Shown piece by piece: positions 25,209-33,111 of a stretch of 33,111 nt of DNA. The number at the start of each line of letters is the position of its first letter. Position 1 is the stretch's first letter. The notes below the pieces were generated by a model. That model did no database searches and was not told the origin of the DNA. It saw only the letters and a list, made by a program, of their open reading frames with translations. Source of the DNA: Eubacteriales bacterium (GTDB taxonomy: Bacteria; Bacillota; Clostridia; Lachnospirales; Lachnospiraceae); NCBI GenBank assembly GCA_030524785.1, contig JAUNFZ010000029.1, positions 1 to 33,111 of the forward strand, read 5' to 3'. The position numbers and the translations under genes are program-made.

Positions 25209-26201
25209 ATGGAAAACCAGGGTGAGATCATTTTTTATAATACGGATGATGGTTTGACACATATCGAAGTAAAAGTAGAAGATGAAACTGTCTGGTTGAC
25301 AATAAATCAGATGTCAGAATTGTTTGGAAAATCAAGATCAACTATAAATGAGCATATTTTAAATATTTTTTCAGAAGGAGAATTACTCGAATCGGAGTCT
25401 GTGAGAAAAATCGGAAATTCCGATTTTTCTACAAAACCAACAAATTATTATAATCTTGATGTTATAATTTCCGTAGGGTATCGTGTGAAGTCTATTAGAG
25501 GAACACAATTTCGTCGGTGGGCAACAGAACGCTTAAAGGAATATATGATTAAAGGGTTTACGATGGATGATGAGCGGTTAAAAGGAAATGGTGGTGGAAA
25601 CTATTGGAAAGAATTACTTGACCGGATTAGAGATATTCGCTCATCTGAAAAAGTTCTTTATCGTCAGGTACTTGATTTATATGCAACAAGTGTTGATTAC
25701 AATCCTCACAGTGATGAATCAATACATTTTTTCAAAATTGTACAGAACAAATTGCATTTTGCAGCGCATGGTCATACGGCGGCGGAAGTGATATATGAAA
25801 GAGCGGATGCTGAGAAACCTTTTATGGGATTAACTTCTTTTGCAGGTGAGCTGCCGGCATTAAAAGATATAGGTATTGCGAAGAATTATCTTTCGGAAGA
25901 TGAATTGAAGATATTAAATAATCTTGTTTCAGGTTATTTTGACTTAGCTGAAATTAATGCGATTGAGCATAAACCAATGTACATGAATGATTATGTGGAA
26001 CAATTAGATTCCGTACTGTCTTCTGGCAATCGAAAATTACTAACTGGTGCAGGAAAGGTGAGCCACGATCAGGCTGTCAAGAAAGCAAAGGGTGAATATA
26101 GAAAATATCAGGATAAAACAATTTCTCCTGTGGAAAAGGCTTATATAGAGACCATTAAAGAAGCCAATAAAAATGCGAAACAAGGTGCCAGAAGAAGATA
26201 A
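25209..26201 (+). CDS. rhuM: RhuM family protein
   Basis: A 330-residue protein of the virulence RhuM family. The N-terminal part is a winged-helix-like DNA-binding region (ETVWLTINQMSELFGKSRST then INEHILNIF), followed by the signature STKPTNYYNLDVIISVGYRV and SIRGTQFRRWATERLKEYMI, and a C-terminal Fic-like region with HGHTAAEVIYERADAEKPFMGL. The sequence is complete and typical in length. The biological role is unknown; homologues sit in pathogenicity islands and defence-type gene neighbourhoods. GAGGAGG gives a strong start. The gene is visibly AT-rich compared with its flanks and is probably acquired. It lies directly after the LexA box, so SOS control is possible. Confidence 0.9.
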   Translation: MENQGEIIFYNTDDGLTHIEVKVEDETVWLTINQMSELFGKSRSTINEHILNIFSEGELLESESVRKIGNSDFSTKPTNYYNLDVIISVGYRVKSIRGTQFRRWATERLKEYMIKGFTMDDERLKGNGGGNYWKELLDRIRDIRSSEKVLYRQVLDLYATSVDYNPHSDESIHFFKIVQNKLHFAAHGHTAAEVIYERADAEKPFMGLTSFAGELPALKDIGIAKNYLSEDELKILNNLVSGYFDLAEINAIEHKPMYMNDYVEQLDSVLSSGNRKLLTGAGKVSHDQAVKKAKGEYRKYQDKTISPVEKAYIETIKEANKNAKQGARRR

Positions 26202-26231
26202 ATGATGAATGTATTGGTAAGGAAGTGTGTT

Positions 26232-26494
26232 ATGGATCATTTTGAATTAGTATCAGAATACGCCCCCACCGGCGATCAGCCCCAGGCCATTGAAGCTTTA
26301 GTCAAGGGCTTCAAGGAAGGCAATCAGTGCGAAACATTGCTTGGTGTCACCGGCTCCGGAAAGACCTTCACGATGGCAAATGTCATTCAGCAGCTGAACA
26401 AACCGACCTTAATTCTGGCGCATAATAAGACCCTGGCGGCGCAGCTCTATGGGGAGTTTAAGGAATTTTCCCGAACAATGCGGTGGAGTTTGTG
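26232..26494 (+). repeat. Long direct repeat, left copy
   Basis: About 263 bases, starting exactly at the uvrB ATG; pairs with 28210-28476. The two flanking sequences differ completely on both outer sides. Confidence 0.95.
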
Positions 26495-26495
26495 A
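26232..26495 (+). pseudogene. uvrB: Truncated duplicate of the uvrB 5' end
   Basis: This reads the first ~76 residues of UvrB unchanged, including Walker A GVTGSGKT, then loses one T in the run at 26465-26468 (four T instead of five), shifts frame to end ...FSRTMRWSL and stops at TGA 26493-26495. The DNA is nearly identical to 28210-28476: only two silent third-base changes (26282 C for T; 26450 T for C) before the frameshift, then a further 3-base deletion. It cannot make a working protein. An upstream in-frame ATG at 26202, next to the rhuM stop, could add ten residues. Confidence 0.93.
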
Positions 26496-26559
26496 TCTGA
26501 ATTCGTGTAACGGACGAGGTAACATTTATCAGGAAAATGTTTGGGTTAGGGGGATCTAA

Positions 26560-26778
26560 GTGAATCAGGAACATGAAATCGTACTATACCAAATAGAAGA
26601 CAGTAATGTATGCGTAAATGTGGTATCTAAAGAAGAAACCTTTTGGTTAACACAAAAGGCGATGGCAGAGTTATTTGATGTTAAAGTGCCAGCTATTTCA
26701 AAGCATTTATCAAATATATTTGATGAGCAGGAACTTATAAAAGAGTCAACTGTTTCCAAAATGGAAATAGTTCAATAG
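26560..26778 (+). pseudogene. N-terminal fragment of a second, different RhuM-family gene
   Basis: A 72-residue reading frame starting with GTG after AGGGGGA. EETFWLTQKAMAELFDVKVP followed by AISKHLSNIFDEQELIKEST is the RhuM N-terminal DNA-binding signature, different in sequence from the complete rhuM upstream. It stops at TAG 26776-26778 where the family should continue with a YNLDMIIAVGYRV-type block. No continuation in another frame was found, so the rest is deleted, not just frameshifted. If translated, the short product could still bind DNA as a minimal regulator; that is speculation. Confidence 0.75.
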
Positions 26779-26915
26779 GAGATAATTCAAGTGCAAAATA
26801 TAAGCAAATTATATGGGATGCACTACCAATTAAAAATAGAACAGCAAATTTTGAAAAAATAAAAACATTTTATGAGTCGCTTAAAATGGATGGTGGTATT
26901 ATAAAGAATGAATAG
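26766..26915 (+). pseudogene. Orphan 3' coding remnant
   Basis: A frame without a start codon overlaps the end of the RhuM fragment and runs about 49 codons (SSIGDNSSAKYKQIIWDALP then IKNRTANFEKIKTFYESLKM) to TAG. It reads like the C-terminus of a protein I cannot identify, joined to the RhuM fragment by an old deletion or recombination. Confidence 0.45.
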
Positions 26916-27009
26916 AGGATATAGATTATTTGACAGACAAGTAATTGTTTATGAATTAAAGTATACAAATCAAAAAGATACATGTACATTTGTTTTAGAG
27001 AGAATATAA
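26908..27009 (+). CDS. Possible 33-residue small ORF or further remnant
   Basis: ATG 26908 overlaps the preceding stop and encodes MNRGYRLFDRQVIVYELKYT plus 13 residues ending in LERI. No ribosome site is convincing. It may be another C-terminal remnant. Confidence 0.25.
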   Translation: MNRGYRLFDRQVIVYELKYTNQKDTCTFVLERI

Positions 27010-27045
27010 AGTTTAAAATTTGTTAAATAATGAGTCAATTATCAG

Positions 27046-27069
27046 ATTCGCTACACATGTGTAGCGAAT
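27046..27069. promoter_or_regulatory. Perfect 24-bp palindrome ahead of the DUF1016 gene
   Basis: The left half ATTCGCTACACA (27046-27057) is followed with no spacer by its exact reverse complement (27058-27069). It lies 14 bases before the DUF1016 start codon and touches its ribosome binding site. A dimeric repressor site or an element-specific recognition or cleavage site is possible. Confidence 0.6.
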
Positions 27070-27083
27070 TCAAAGGAGGACAG

Positions 27084-28112
27084 ATGAATAAGAAGAATGA
27101 AATGATAAAACAAGAGCTATCTGAAGTTGCTGAAATGGAGGAACAACAATTTTTCGAAGATGTACGTTTGATACTGCAACAAGCTAGAGAACAAGCTTAT
27201 AGCAGTGCCAGCGCAATAATGACATATGCATATTGGAATGTAGGGCGAAGAATTGTCGAACAAGAGCAATTAGGGGAAAAGAAAGCGAAATATGGCTCCT
27301 ATTTAATAAAAAATTTGTCGGTAAAATTATCAGATGAATTTGGCACAGGATTTTCAGTGGCGAATTTAAGAAATTGTCGTCAACTTTATTTGACGTTTCC
27401 GAAGGATTCATATGGGTTTTCAATGGCGGGAAAAGTGTCATGGTCTCATTTGAGAAATATCATGCGTATTTCGGATGAGGAAGAAAGGAATTTTTACTTG
27501 AATGAAGTCGCAAATGAAAATTGGTCGGTAAAAACCTTAGAACGTAATATCAGAAGCGGATATTATAAGAGATTGCTTTCTTCGCAACTGCCGGATAGAA
27601 ATAATGAAACTTTGGAATTTGTGAAAGATCCATTTGTATTGGAATTTATGGGGGTGGGGCAAGACACAAATCAGTTAGAAAGTGATTTAGAAACTGCAAT
27701 TATAAGTAATCTGCAAAAGTTTTTACTGGAGATGGGGAAAGGTTTTTCTTTTGTTGGAAGACAGATGCGTGTTTGCACGGAAACAACAGATTTTTATATT
27801 GATTTAGTATTTTACAATTTCATCTTGAAATGTTTTGTATTAATTGACTTAAAGACTACGAAGTTAACACATCAGGATATTGGACAGATGGATATGTATG
27901 TGAGAATGTTTGACGATTTGAAACGGCGGGAAGATGATAACCCAACAATAGGGATTATATTTTGTACAGATAAGGATGAAACAATAGTTAAATATTCCGT
28001 ATTGCAGGAGAGTCAGCAAATATTTGCATCAAAATATATGACGGTGTTGCCGACTGTAGAAGAATTACAGAGGGAGTTAGAACGTAATCAGTTGATATAT
28101 AATCAAAATTAA
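27084..28112 (+). CDS. DUF1016 / YhcG-type PDDEXK nuclease-like protein
   Basis: A 342-residue protein. The N-terminal DUF1016 domain (~20-170) shows YAYWNVGRRIVEQEQLGEKK, FGTGFSVANLRNCRQLYLTF and LSWSH-like VSWSHLRNIMRI. The C-terminal nuclease-like domain carries FVGRQMRV, Asp240 in FYIDLVFY, and Asp255-Leu-Lys257 in FVLIDLKTTKLTHQDIGQMD, an intact PD-(D/E)xK core. It is predicted to cut or process nucleic acid; the family's cellular role is not established, though it often sits in mobile or defence-type loci. The ATG at 27084 follows AAAGGAGGA; an in-frame ATG at 27030 would read through the palindrome and is less likely. It is AT-rich and forms the cargo between the two uvrB repeats. Confidence 0.88.
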   Translation: MNKKNEMIKQELSEVAEMEEQQFFEDVRLILQQAREQAYSSASAIMTYAYWNVGRRIVEQEQLGEKKAKYGSYLIKNLSVKLSDEFGTGFSVANLRNCRQLYLTFPKDSYGFSMAGKVSWSHLRNIMRISDEEERNFYLNEVANENWSVKTLERNIRSGYYKRLLSSQLPDRNNETLEFVKDPFVLEFMGVGQDTNQLESDLETAIISNLQKFLLEMGKGFSFVGRQMRVCTETTDFYIDLVFYNFILKCFVLIDLKTTKLTHQDIGQMDMYVRMFDDLKRREDDNPTIGIIFCTDKDETIVKYSVLQESQQIFASKYMTVLPTVEELQRELERNQLIYNQN

Positions 28113-28124
28113 TATAAAAACACC

Positions 28125-28151
28125 GATTTGTTAGACAGTGTCTGACAAATC
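28125..28151. promoter_or_regulatory. 13-bp inverted repeat after the DUF1016 gene
   Basis: GATTTGTTAGACA (28125-28137), one central G, and TGTCTGACAAATC (28139-28151) pair with a single G-U. No T run follows (CTAATAATATTTA), so it is not a standard terminator. It may be an operator, an RNA 3' end structure or an element end. Confidence 0.5.
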
Positions 28152-28172
28152 CTAATAATATTTATATTTAAT

Positions 28173-28191
28173 TACCGAGGAATGCTCGGTA
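28173..28191. promoter_or_regulatory. 7-bp inverted repeat in the new uvrB leader
   Basis: TACCGAG-GAATG-CTCGGTA lies 19 bases upstream of the intact uvrB start codon, just before its AGGGAG ribosome site. No LexA box and no convincing promoter are seen between 28113 and 28209. Confidence 0.45.
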
Positions 28192-28209
28192 GTTTAGGGA
28201 GATTTCATC

Positions 28210-28476
28210 ATGGATCATTTTGAATTAGTATCAGAATACGCCCCCACCGGCGATCAGCCTCAGGCCATTGAAGCTTTAGTCAAGGGCTTCAAGGAAGGCA
28301 ATCAGTGCGAAACATTGCTTGGTGTCACCGGCTCCGGAAAGACCTTCACGATGGCAAATGTCATTCAGCAGCTGAACAAACCGACCTTAATTCTGGCGCA
28401 TAATAAGACCCTGGCGGCGCAGCTCTACGGGGAGTTTAAGGAATTTTTCCCGAACAATGCGGTGGAGTATTTTGTG
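28210..28476 (+). repeat. Long direct repeat, right copy (start of intact uvrB)
   Basis: About 267 bases matching 26232-26494 with two substitutions and two small gaps. It starts at the ATG. It is the intact coding version. Confidence 0.95.
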
Positions 28477-30192
28477 TCCTACTACGATTATTATCAGCCG
28501 GAGGCGTATGTTCCCTCCTCTGACACATATATTGCAAAGGATTCCTCGGTTAATGACGAGATTGACAAGCTGCGGCTGTCGGCGACGGCGTCGCTGATAG
28601 AGCGGCGGGACGTTATCATCGTGTCCAGTGTATCCTGTATTTATGGTCTGGGCGAGCCGGAAAACTTTGAGAAGATGATGGTGTCGCTGCGTCCAGGGAT
28701 GGAGAAGGACCGGGACGAGGTGATACGCCAGCTGATCGACATACAGTACGACCGGAGCGAGATGGATTTTCATCGGGGTACTTTCCGGGTACGCGGTGAT
28801 GTTCTGGAAATATTTCCGGCAAGCGCGGATGATTACGCATTTCGGGTGGAGTTTTTTGGAGACGAGATCGACCGTATTACAAAGATTGATGTGCTGACGG
28901 GAGAAATCAGAAGCCGGATGGAGCATATTGCTGTTTTTCCTGCGTCCCATTATGTGGTGCCGATGGAAAAAATTCTGGAGGCAGCGGACAATATTGAAAA
29001 GGAGCTGGAGGAGCGCGTAGCTTATTTTAAGAGTGAGGACAAGCTGATTGAAGCTCAGCGGATTGCGGAGAGAACGAATTTTGACGTTGAAATGATGAAA
29101 GAGACGGGGTTTTGCTCCGGAATTGAAAATTATTCCCGTCATCTGTCGGGGCTGGAGCCGGGAGTGCCGCCTCATACACTGATGGATTATTTTCCTGATG
29201 ATTTTCTGATCATTATCGATGAGTCCCATAAGACGATCCCGCAGATACGGGGAATGTACGCGGGGGATCAGTCCAGAAAGACGACGCTGGTGGATTACGG
29301 CTTCCGCCTGCCTTCGGCGAAGGATAACAGACCCTTGAATTTTGAAGAATTTGAAAGTAAAATAGACCAGATCATGTTTGTCTCTGCGACGCCGGGAGAT
29401 TACGAGGAGCAGCATGAACTTTTGCGGGCGGAACAGATCATCCGGCCTACGGGGCTTTTAGATCCTCATGTGGAGGTGCGGCCTGTAGAGGGACAGATCG
29501 ATGATCTTGTAAGCGAAGTCAACCGGGAAGTGGAAAAGAAAAACAAGGTGCTGATTACAACGCTGACGAAAAAGATGGCGGAAGACTTGACAGACTATAT
29601 GCGGGAGATCGGTATTCGCGTAAGATACCTACATTCGGATATTGATACGCTGGAGCGGACGGAGATCATTCGGGATATGCGCCTGGATGTGTTTGACGTG
29701 CTGGTGGGGATTAATCTTCTGCGGGAAGGACTTGATATTCCGGAGATCACGCTGGTGGCGATTCTGGATGCGGATAAAGAGGGATTTCTGCGTTCCGCCA
29801 CATCTCTGATACAGACCATTGGGCGTGCGGCGCGAAATTCCGACGGCCATGTGATTATGTATGCGGATACCATGACGGATTCCATGAAAATTGCCATTGA
29901 CGAGACGAACCGGAGGCGCAGCGTGCAGGAGGCCTACAATAAAGAACATGGAATTACGCCGCAGACGATACGAAAGTCTGTGCGGGATTTGATCAGCATC
30001 TCCAAAGAGGTTGCCAAGGAGGAAAAGAAGCTGGAGGTTGATCCCGAATCCATGAGCAAGAAAGAATTGACAAAGCTTGTAGCGGAAGTGGAGAAGAAGA
30101 TGCGCAAGGCAGCAGCAGAGCTGAATTTTGAAGCTGCGGCAGAACTTCGCGACAGAATGATTACGCTGAAAAAGCATCTGAACGATCTATAG
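28210..30192 (+). CDS. uvrB: Excinuclease ABC subunit UvrB
   Basis: A 660-residue helicase-like protein that verifies damage in nucleotide excision repair and recruits UvrC. Walker A is GVTGSGKT (residues 38-45). The damage-clamping beta-hairpin region reads [20 protein letters not shown]. Helicase motifs include [28 protein letters not shown] and QTIGRAARN. The C-terminal UVR domain for UvrC/UvrA contact is [21 protein letters not shown]. Length and motifs are complete, so the gene is intact despite the insertion upstream. AGGGAG precedes the ATG. uvrA follows 13 bases later. Its leader is now AT-rich cassette DNA without a LexA box. Confidence 0.97.
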   Translation: MDHFELVSEYAPTGDQPQAIEALVKGFKEGNQCETLLGVTGSGKTFTMANVIQQLNKPTLILAHNKTLAAQLYGEFKEFFPNNAVEYFVSYYDYYQPEAYVPSSDTYIAKDSSVNDEIDKLRLSATASLIERRDVIIVSSVSCIYGLGEPENFEKMMVSLRPGMEKDRDEVIRQLIDIQYDRSEMDFHRGTFRVRGDVLEIFPASADDYAFRVEFFGDEIDRITKIDVLTGEIRSRMEHIAVFPASHYVVPMEKILEAADNIEKELEERVAYFKSEDKLIEAQRIAERTNFDVEMMKETGFCSGIENYSRHLSGLEPGVPPHTLMDYFPDDFLIIIDESHKTIPQIRGMYAGDQSRKTTLVDYGFRLPSAKDNRPLNFEEFESKIDQIMFVSATPGDYEEQHELLRAEQIIRPTGLLDPHVEVRPVEGQIDDLVSEVNREVEKKNKVLITTLTKKMAEDLTDYMREIGIRVRYLHSDIDTLERTEIIRDMRLDVFDVLVGINLLREGLDIPEITLVAILDADKEGFLRSATSLIQTIGRAARNSDGHVIMYADTMTDSMKIAIDETNRRRSVQEAYNKEHGITPQTIRKSVRDLISISKEVAKEEKKLEVDPESMSKKELTKLVAEVEKKMRKAAAELNFEAAAELRDRMITLKKHLNDL

Positions 30193-30205
30193 AAAGAGGA
30201 TTACG

Positions 30206-33064
30206 ATGGAGACGGAAAATAAAAAGGAGTATATCCGCATCCGCGGAGCGAATGAACATAATCTGAAAAATATTGACCTGGATATTCCAAGAAATAAGCT
30301 GGTGGTACTGACGGGACTCAGCGGTTCCGGAAAATCGTCCCTGGCTTTTGATACGATCTATGCGGAAGGACAGCGGCGGTATATGGAGTCGCTGTCCTCC
30401 TATGCCAGGCAGTTCCTGGGACAGATGGAAAAGCCGGATGTAGAGAGTATCGAAGGCCTGCCGCCGGCTATTTCGATTGACCAGAAGTCTACAAACAGGA
30501 ATCCGCGCTCTACTGTGGGTACAGTGACAGAGATCTACGATTACTTTCGGCTTTTGTATGCCCGCATAGGGATTCCCCATTGCCCGAAATGCGGCAGGGA
30601 GATCCGGAAACAGACGGTGGACCAGATGGTGGACCAGCTGATGGAGCTTCCGGAGCGCACAAAGATACAGCTGCTGGCTCCGGTGGTGCGGGGACGCAAG
30701 GGAGAACACGTCAAGCTTTTTGAGAAAGCAAAACGCAGCGGGTATGTGCGGGTGATTGTGGACGGTAGCATGTATGAGCTGTCGGAGGAAATCAAGTTAG
30801 ACAAAAATAAAAAACATAATATTGAGATTGTGGTGGACCGCCTGATGGTGAAGCCGGGGATTGAAAAGAGACTGACGGATTCTCTGGAGAACGTGATGCA
30901 GCTTTCTGAAGGGCTGGTGGTCGTGGACGTGGACGGTGCAGAGACCATTCGTTTCAGCCAGAGCTTTTCCTGCCCGGACTGTGGAATCAGCATTGAGGAA
31001 ATCGAGCCGCGGAGCTTTTCTTTCAACAACCCCTTTGGCGCCTGCCCGGACTGCTTTGGCTTGGGGTATAAGATGGAGTTCGATGAGGAGCTTATGATTC
31101 CCGATCCATCCCTGAGCCTTTCCGAGGGGGCAATTGCCGTTATGGGCTGGCAATCCAGCAATAAACCCGGTAGCTTTACCCGGGCCACACTGGAAGCTCT
31201 TGCAAAGGAATACAAATTCAGTCTGGACACGCCCTATGAAAAACTGCCGGAGGAGATACGCCATATGCTTCTGCACGGCACAGACGGCAGAAAAGTAAAA
31301 GTGCATTACGCCGGTATGCGCGGTGTTGGGGTTTACGATGTAGCCTTTGAGGGCCTGATTAAGAACGTGGAGAGACGCTACCGGGAGACAGGCTCGGAGT
31401 CATCCCGGCAGGAATATGAAGCGTTTATGCGCATTACGCCCTGCCGCACCTGCGGAGGACAGCGCCTGAAGAAGGAAGCGCTGGCAGTTACAGTGGGCGG
31501 CAAAAATATACATGAGGTGACTTCCATGTCCGTGGACTGTCTGCTGCAGTTTTTGAAGGAATTGAAGCTGACGGAGCAGCAGAAGCTGATCGGACATCAG
31601 ATTTTGAAAGAGATCCGGGCGCGGGTGCAGTTTCTGGCAGACGTGGGGCTGAATTATCTGACTTTGGCCAGGGCCACCGGAAGCCTTTCCGGGGGCGAGG
31701 CTCAGAGAATACGGCTGGCCACCCAGATCGGTTCCGGACTGGTGGGAGTGGCCTATATTCTGGATGAACCGAGTATCGGACTTCATCAGAGGGATAACGA
31801 CAAACTTTTGAATACGCTGAACAGCCTGCGGGATCTGGGAAACACATTGATTGTGGTGGAACATGATGAGGACACCATGATTGCGGCGGATTATCTGGTG
31901 GACATCGGCCCCGGTGCGGGGGAACACGGCGGAGAGGTTATCGCGGCGGGAACTGCGCAGGAGGTAATGAAATGCAAAAATTCCATCACGGGAGATTATC
32001 TGAGCGGCCGGAGGAGCATACCCGTACCGCGGGAGCGCAAGCAGCCTACAGGTTTTTTGAAGGTGATAGGAGCGAGACAGAACAATTTGAAAAATATTGA
32101 CGTGGAAATTCCCCTGGGAGTGATGACCTGCGTGACGGGCGTCTCCGGCTCCGGCAAGAGCTCCCTGGTAAATGAGATTCTCTATAAGAGCCTGGCGAAA
32201 AAGCTGAACCGAGCGCGGACGATCGCGGGAAAGCATGATCGAATTGAGGGCGTGGAGCAGCTGGATAAGGTCATCAACATTGACCAGTCTCCAATCGGAA
32301 GGACGCCCCGCTCCAATCCGGCCACCTATACGGGAGTGTTTGATCAGATCCGCGATCTGTTTGCGGCAACGGCGGACGCGAAGGCGAGGGGCTATAAAAA
32401 GGGACGTTTCAGCTTTAATGTGAAAGGGGGACGCTGCGAAGCCTGCAGCGGCGACGGAATTCTCAAAATTGAGATGAATTTTCTGCCGGATGTTTATGTG
32501 CCCTGCGAGGTTTGTCACGGAAAGCGTTACAACCGCGAGACGCTGGAGGTAAAATATAAGGGAAAAAGCATCTATGATGTTTTGGACATGACGGTGGAGG
32601 AAGCTCTGAAATTTTTTGAACATCTTCCGTCCATCCGCAGGAAAATCGAGACGCTTTACGATGTGGGTCTATCCTATATCCGTCTGGGACAGCCGTCTAC
32701 AACGCTTTCCGGCGGAGAGGCCCAGCGTATCAAGCTGGCCACGGAGTTGAGCCGCCGCAGCACCGGAAATACGATTTATATTTTGGATGAGCCTACAACG
32801 GGGCTGCATTTTGCAGACGTGCATAAGCTCATTGAAATATTGCAGCGCCTGGCGGAAGGCGGAAATACGGTGATCGTGATTGAGCATAATCTGGATGTGA
32901 TTAAGACGGCGGATTATCTGATCGATATGGGGCCTGAGGGCGGCGACGGCGGCGGAACTGTGATTGCCAGGGGAACGCCGGAGGAAGTGGCGGCGATGCC
33001 CTGGTCCTACACAGGACAGTATGTGAAAAAATATCTTGAGAGGGAAAAGACGCCGCAGGCTTAG
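30206..33064 (+). CDS. uvrA: Excinuclease ABC subunit UvrA
   Basis: A 952-residue ABC-type ATPase that first recognises DNA damage and loads UvrB. Two ATPase modules are complete: Walker [10 protein letters not shown] at residues 37-45 and GVSGSGKSS near residue 645, signatures [16 protein letters not shown] and [16 protein letters not shown], and Walker [15 protein letters not shown] and [14 protein letters not shown]. Zinc-binding cysteine pairs are seen in CPDCG with CPDCFGLG and in CEACSGDG with CEVCHGKRY; a further CPKCG lies near the start. It is slightly longer than the E. coli enzyme (940). A GAAAGAGGA site precedes the ATG. It forms an operon with uvrB. Confidence 0.97.
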   Translation: METENKKEYIRIRGANEHNLKNIDLDIPRNKLVVLTGLSGSGKSSLAFDTIYAEGQRRYMESLSSYARQFLGQMEKPDVESIEGLPPAISIDQKSTNRNPRSTVGTVTEIYDYFRLLYARIGIPHCPKCGREIRKQTVDQMVDQLMELPERTKIQLLAPVVRGRKGEHVKLFEKAKRSGYVRVIVDGSMYELSEEIKLDKNKKHNIEIVVDRLMVKPGIEKRLTDSLENVMQLSEGLVVVDVDGAETIRFSQSFSCPDCGISIEEIEPRSFSFNNPFGACPDCFGLGYKMEFDEELMIPDPSLSLSEGAIAVMGWQSSNKPGSFTRATLEALAKEYKFSLDTPYEKLPEEIRHMLLHGTDGRKVKVHYAGMRGVGVYDVAFEGLIKNVERRYRETGSESSRQEYEAFMRITPCRTCGGQRLKKEALAVTVGGKNIHEVTSMSVDCLLQFLKELKLTEQQKLIGHQILKEIRARVQFLADVGLNYLTLARATGSLSGGEAQRIRLATQIGSGLVGVAYILDEPSIGLHQRDNDKLLNTLNSLRDLGNTLIVVEHDEDTMIAADYLVDIGPGAGEHGGEVIAAGTAQEVMKCKNSITGDYLSGRRSIPVPRERKQPTGFLKVIGARQNNLKNIDVEIPLGVMTCVTGVSGSGKSSLVNEILYKSLAKKLNRARTIAGKHDRIEGVEQLDKVINIDQSPIGRTPRSNPATYTGVFDQIRDLFAATADAKARGYKKGRFSFNVKGGRCEACSGDGILKIEMNFLPDVYVPCEVCHGKRYNRETLEVKYKGKSIYDVLDMTVEEALKFFEHLPSIRRKIETLYDVGLSYIRLGQPSTTLSGGEAQRIKLATELSRRSTGNTIYILDEPTTGLHFADVHKLIEILQRLAEGGNTVIVIEHNLDVIKTADYLIDMGPEGGDGGGTVIARGTPEEVAAMPWSYTGQYVKKYLEREKTPQA

Positions 33065-33070
33065 AAAGCG

Positions 33071-33110
33071 GCTGCTCCGCCCGGGAAAACGCTGATTCTG
33101 CCCGGAAAAC
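33071..33110. repeat. Imperfect 20-base tandem repeat at the window edge
   Basis: GCTGCTCCGCCCGGGAAAAC is followed directly by GCTGATTCTGCCCGGAAAAC (15 of 20 positions equal). It may continue beyond the window and shares the GGGAAAAC core with repeats at 6196-6209 and 11604-11617. Confidence 0.4.
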
Positions 33111-33111
33111 G

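Noticed and set aside
26202-26231. Ten-residue N-terminal extension of the uvrB fragment
   Set aside because: The match to UvrB starts exactly at the ATG at 26232; the extension is flank sequence.
28125-28151. Call as a rho-independent terminator
   Set aside because: No T run follows the stem; kept only as an inverted repeat of unknown role.
26496-28209. Insertion sequence or integrative element with its own recombinase
   Set aside because: No transposase, integrase or terminal inverted repeats were found; the duplication is far longer than a transposon target-site duplication.
31400-32623. 407-codon minus-strand frame inside uvrA
   Set aside because: Antisense shadow of a conserved gene with intact motifs on the plus strand.

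Overview
The window looks like a chromosomal segment of a Clostridia bacterium, most probably of the family Lachnospiraceae. This is inferred from strong AGGAGG ribosome binding sites, sigma-A type promoters, a Bacillus/Clostridia-type LexA box, an ecfA1-ecfA2-ecfT-truA operon and several Clostridia-type protein families. No rRNA, CRISPR array, transposase or integrase was seen.

Layout. (1) 1-3474: a fused DUF975/CmpB-like membrane protein, a cyclophilin and a GNAT acetyltransferase, all overlapping and apparently one operon. (2) 3463-6177: a methionine-type ABC importer (metQ, metN, metI) with its own consensus promoter, a palindromic operator candidate and a terminator between metQ and metN. 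(3) 6311-11140: malQ, then ecfA1, ecfA2, ecfT and truA. (4) 11158-12746: an XRE regulator and a CYTH protein on the minus strand, facing a DJ-1/PfpI gene; the two promoters overlap head to head. (5) 12793-12962: a complete tRNA-Trp(CCA) unit with promoter and terminator. (6) 13179-22368: an accessory-looking block made of a MmcQ/YjbR gene, a secreted unknown, and a tight six-gene run holding a lipoprotein, a large protein with two HTH-like segments, a secreted thermolysin-family (M4) metallopeptidase and three secreted unknowns, two of which share a C-terminal domain. (7) 22390-24996: a membrane-anchored phospholipase D-like protein and an EamA transporter. (8) 25061-28209: an AT-rich island with a RhuM-family gene, a broken second RhuM gene, orphan coding remnants and a DUF1016/PDDEXK nuclease gene. 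(9) 28210-33064: intact uvrB and uvrA.

The most striking structure is in the last two regions. The first ~265 bp of uvrB occur twice, starting exactly at the ATG: a broken copy at 26232-26494 and the start of intact uvrB at 28210-28476. Between them lies a ~1.7 kb AT-rich cassette carrying the nuclease gene. A LexA (SOS) box at 25061-25072 lies upstream of the rhuM gene, about 3.1 kb from the working uvrB start. The simplest reading is that a nuclease cassette inserted into uvrB with long target duplication, and that the old SOS promoter of uvrB now drives rhuM.

A second candidate for an undescribed system is the 14841-22368 operon, in which a lipoprotein, a large predicted DNA-binding protein and several exported proteins are tied to a secreted metallopeptidase.
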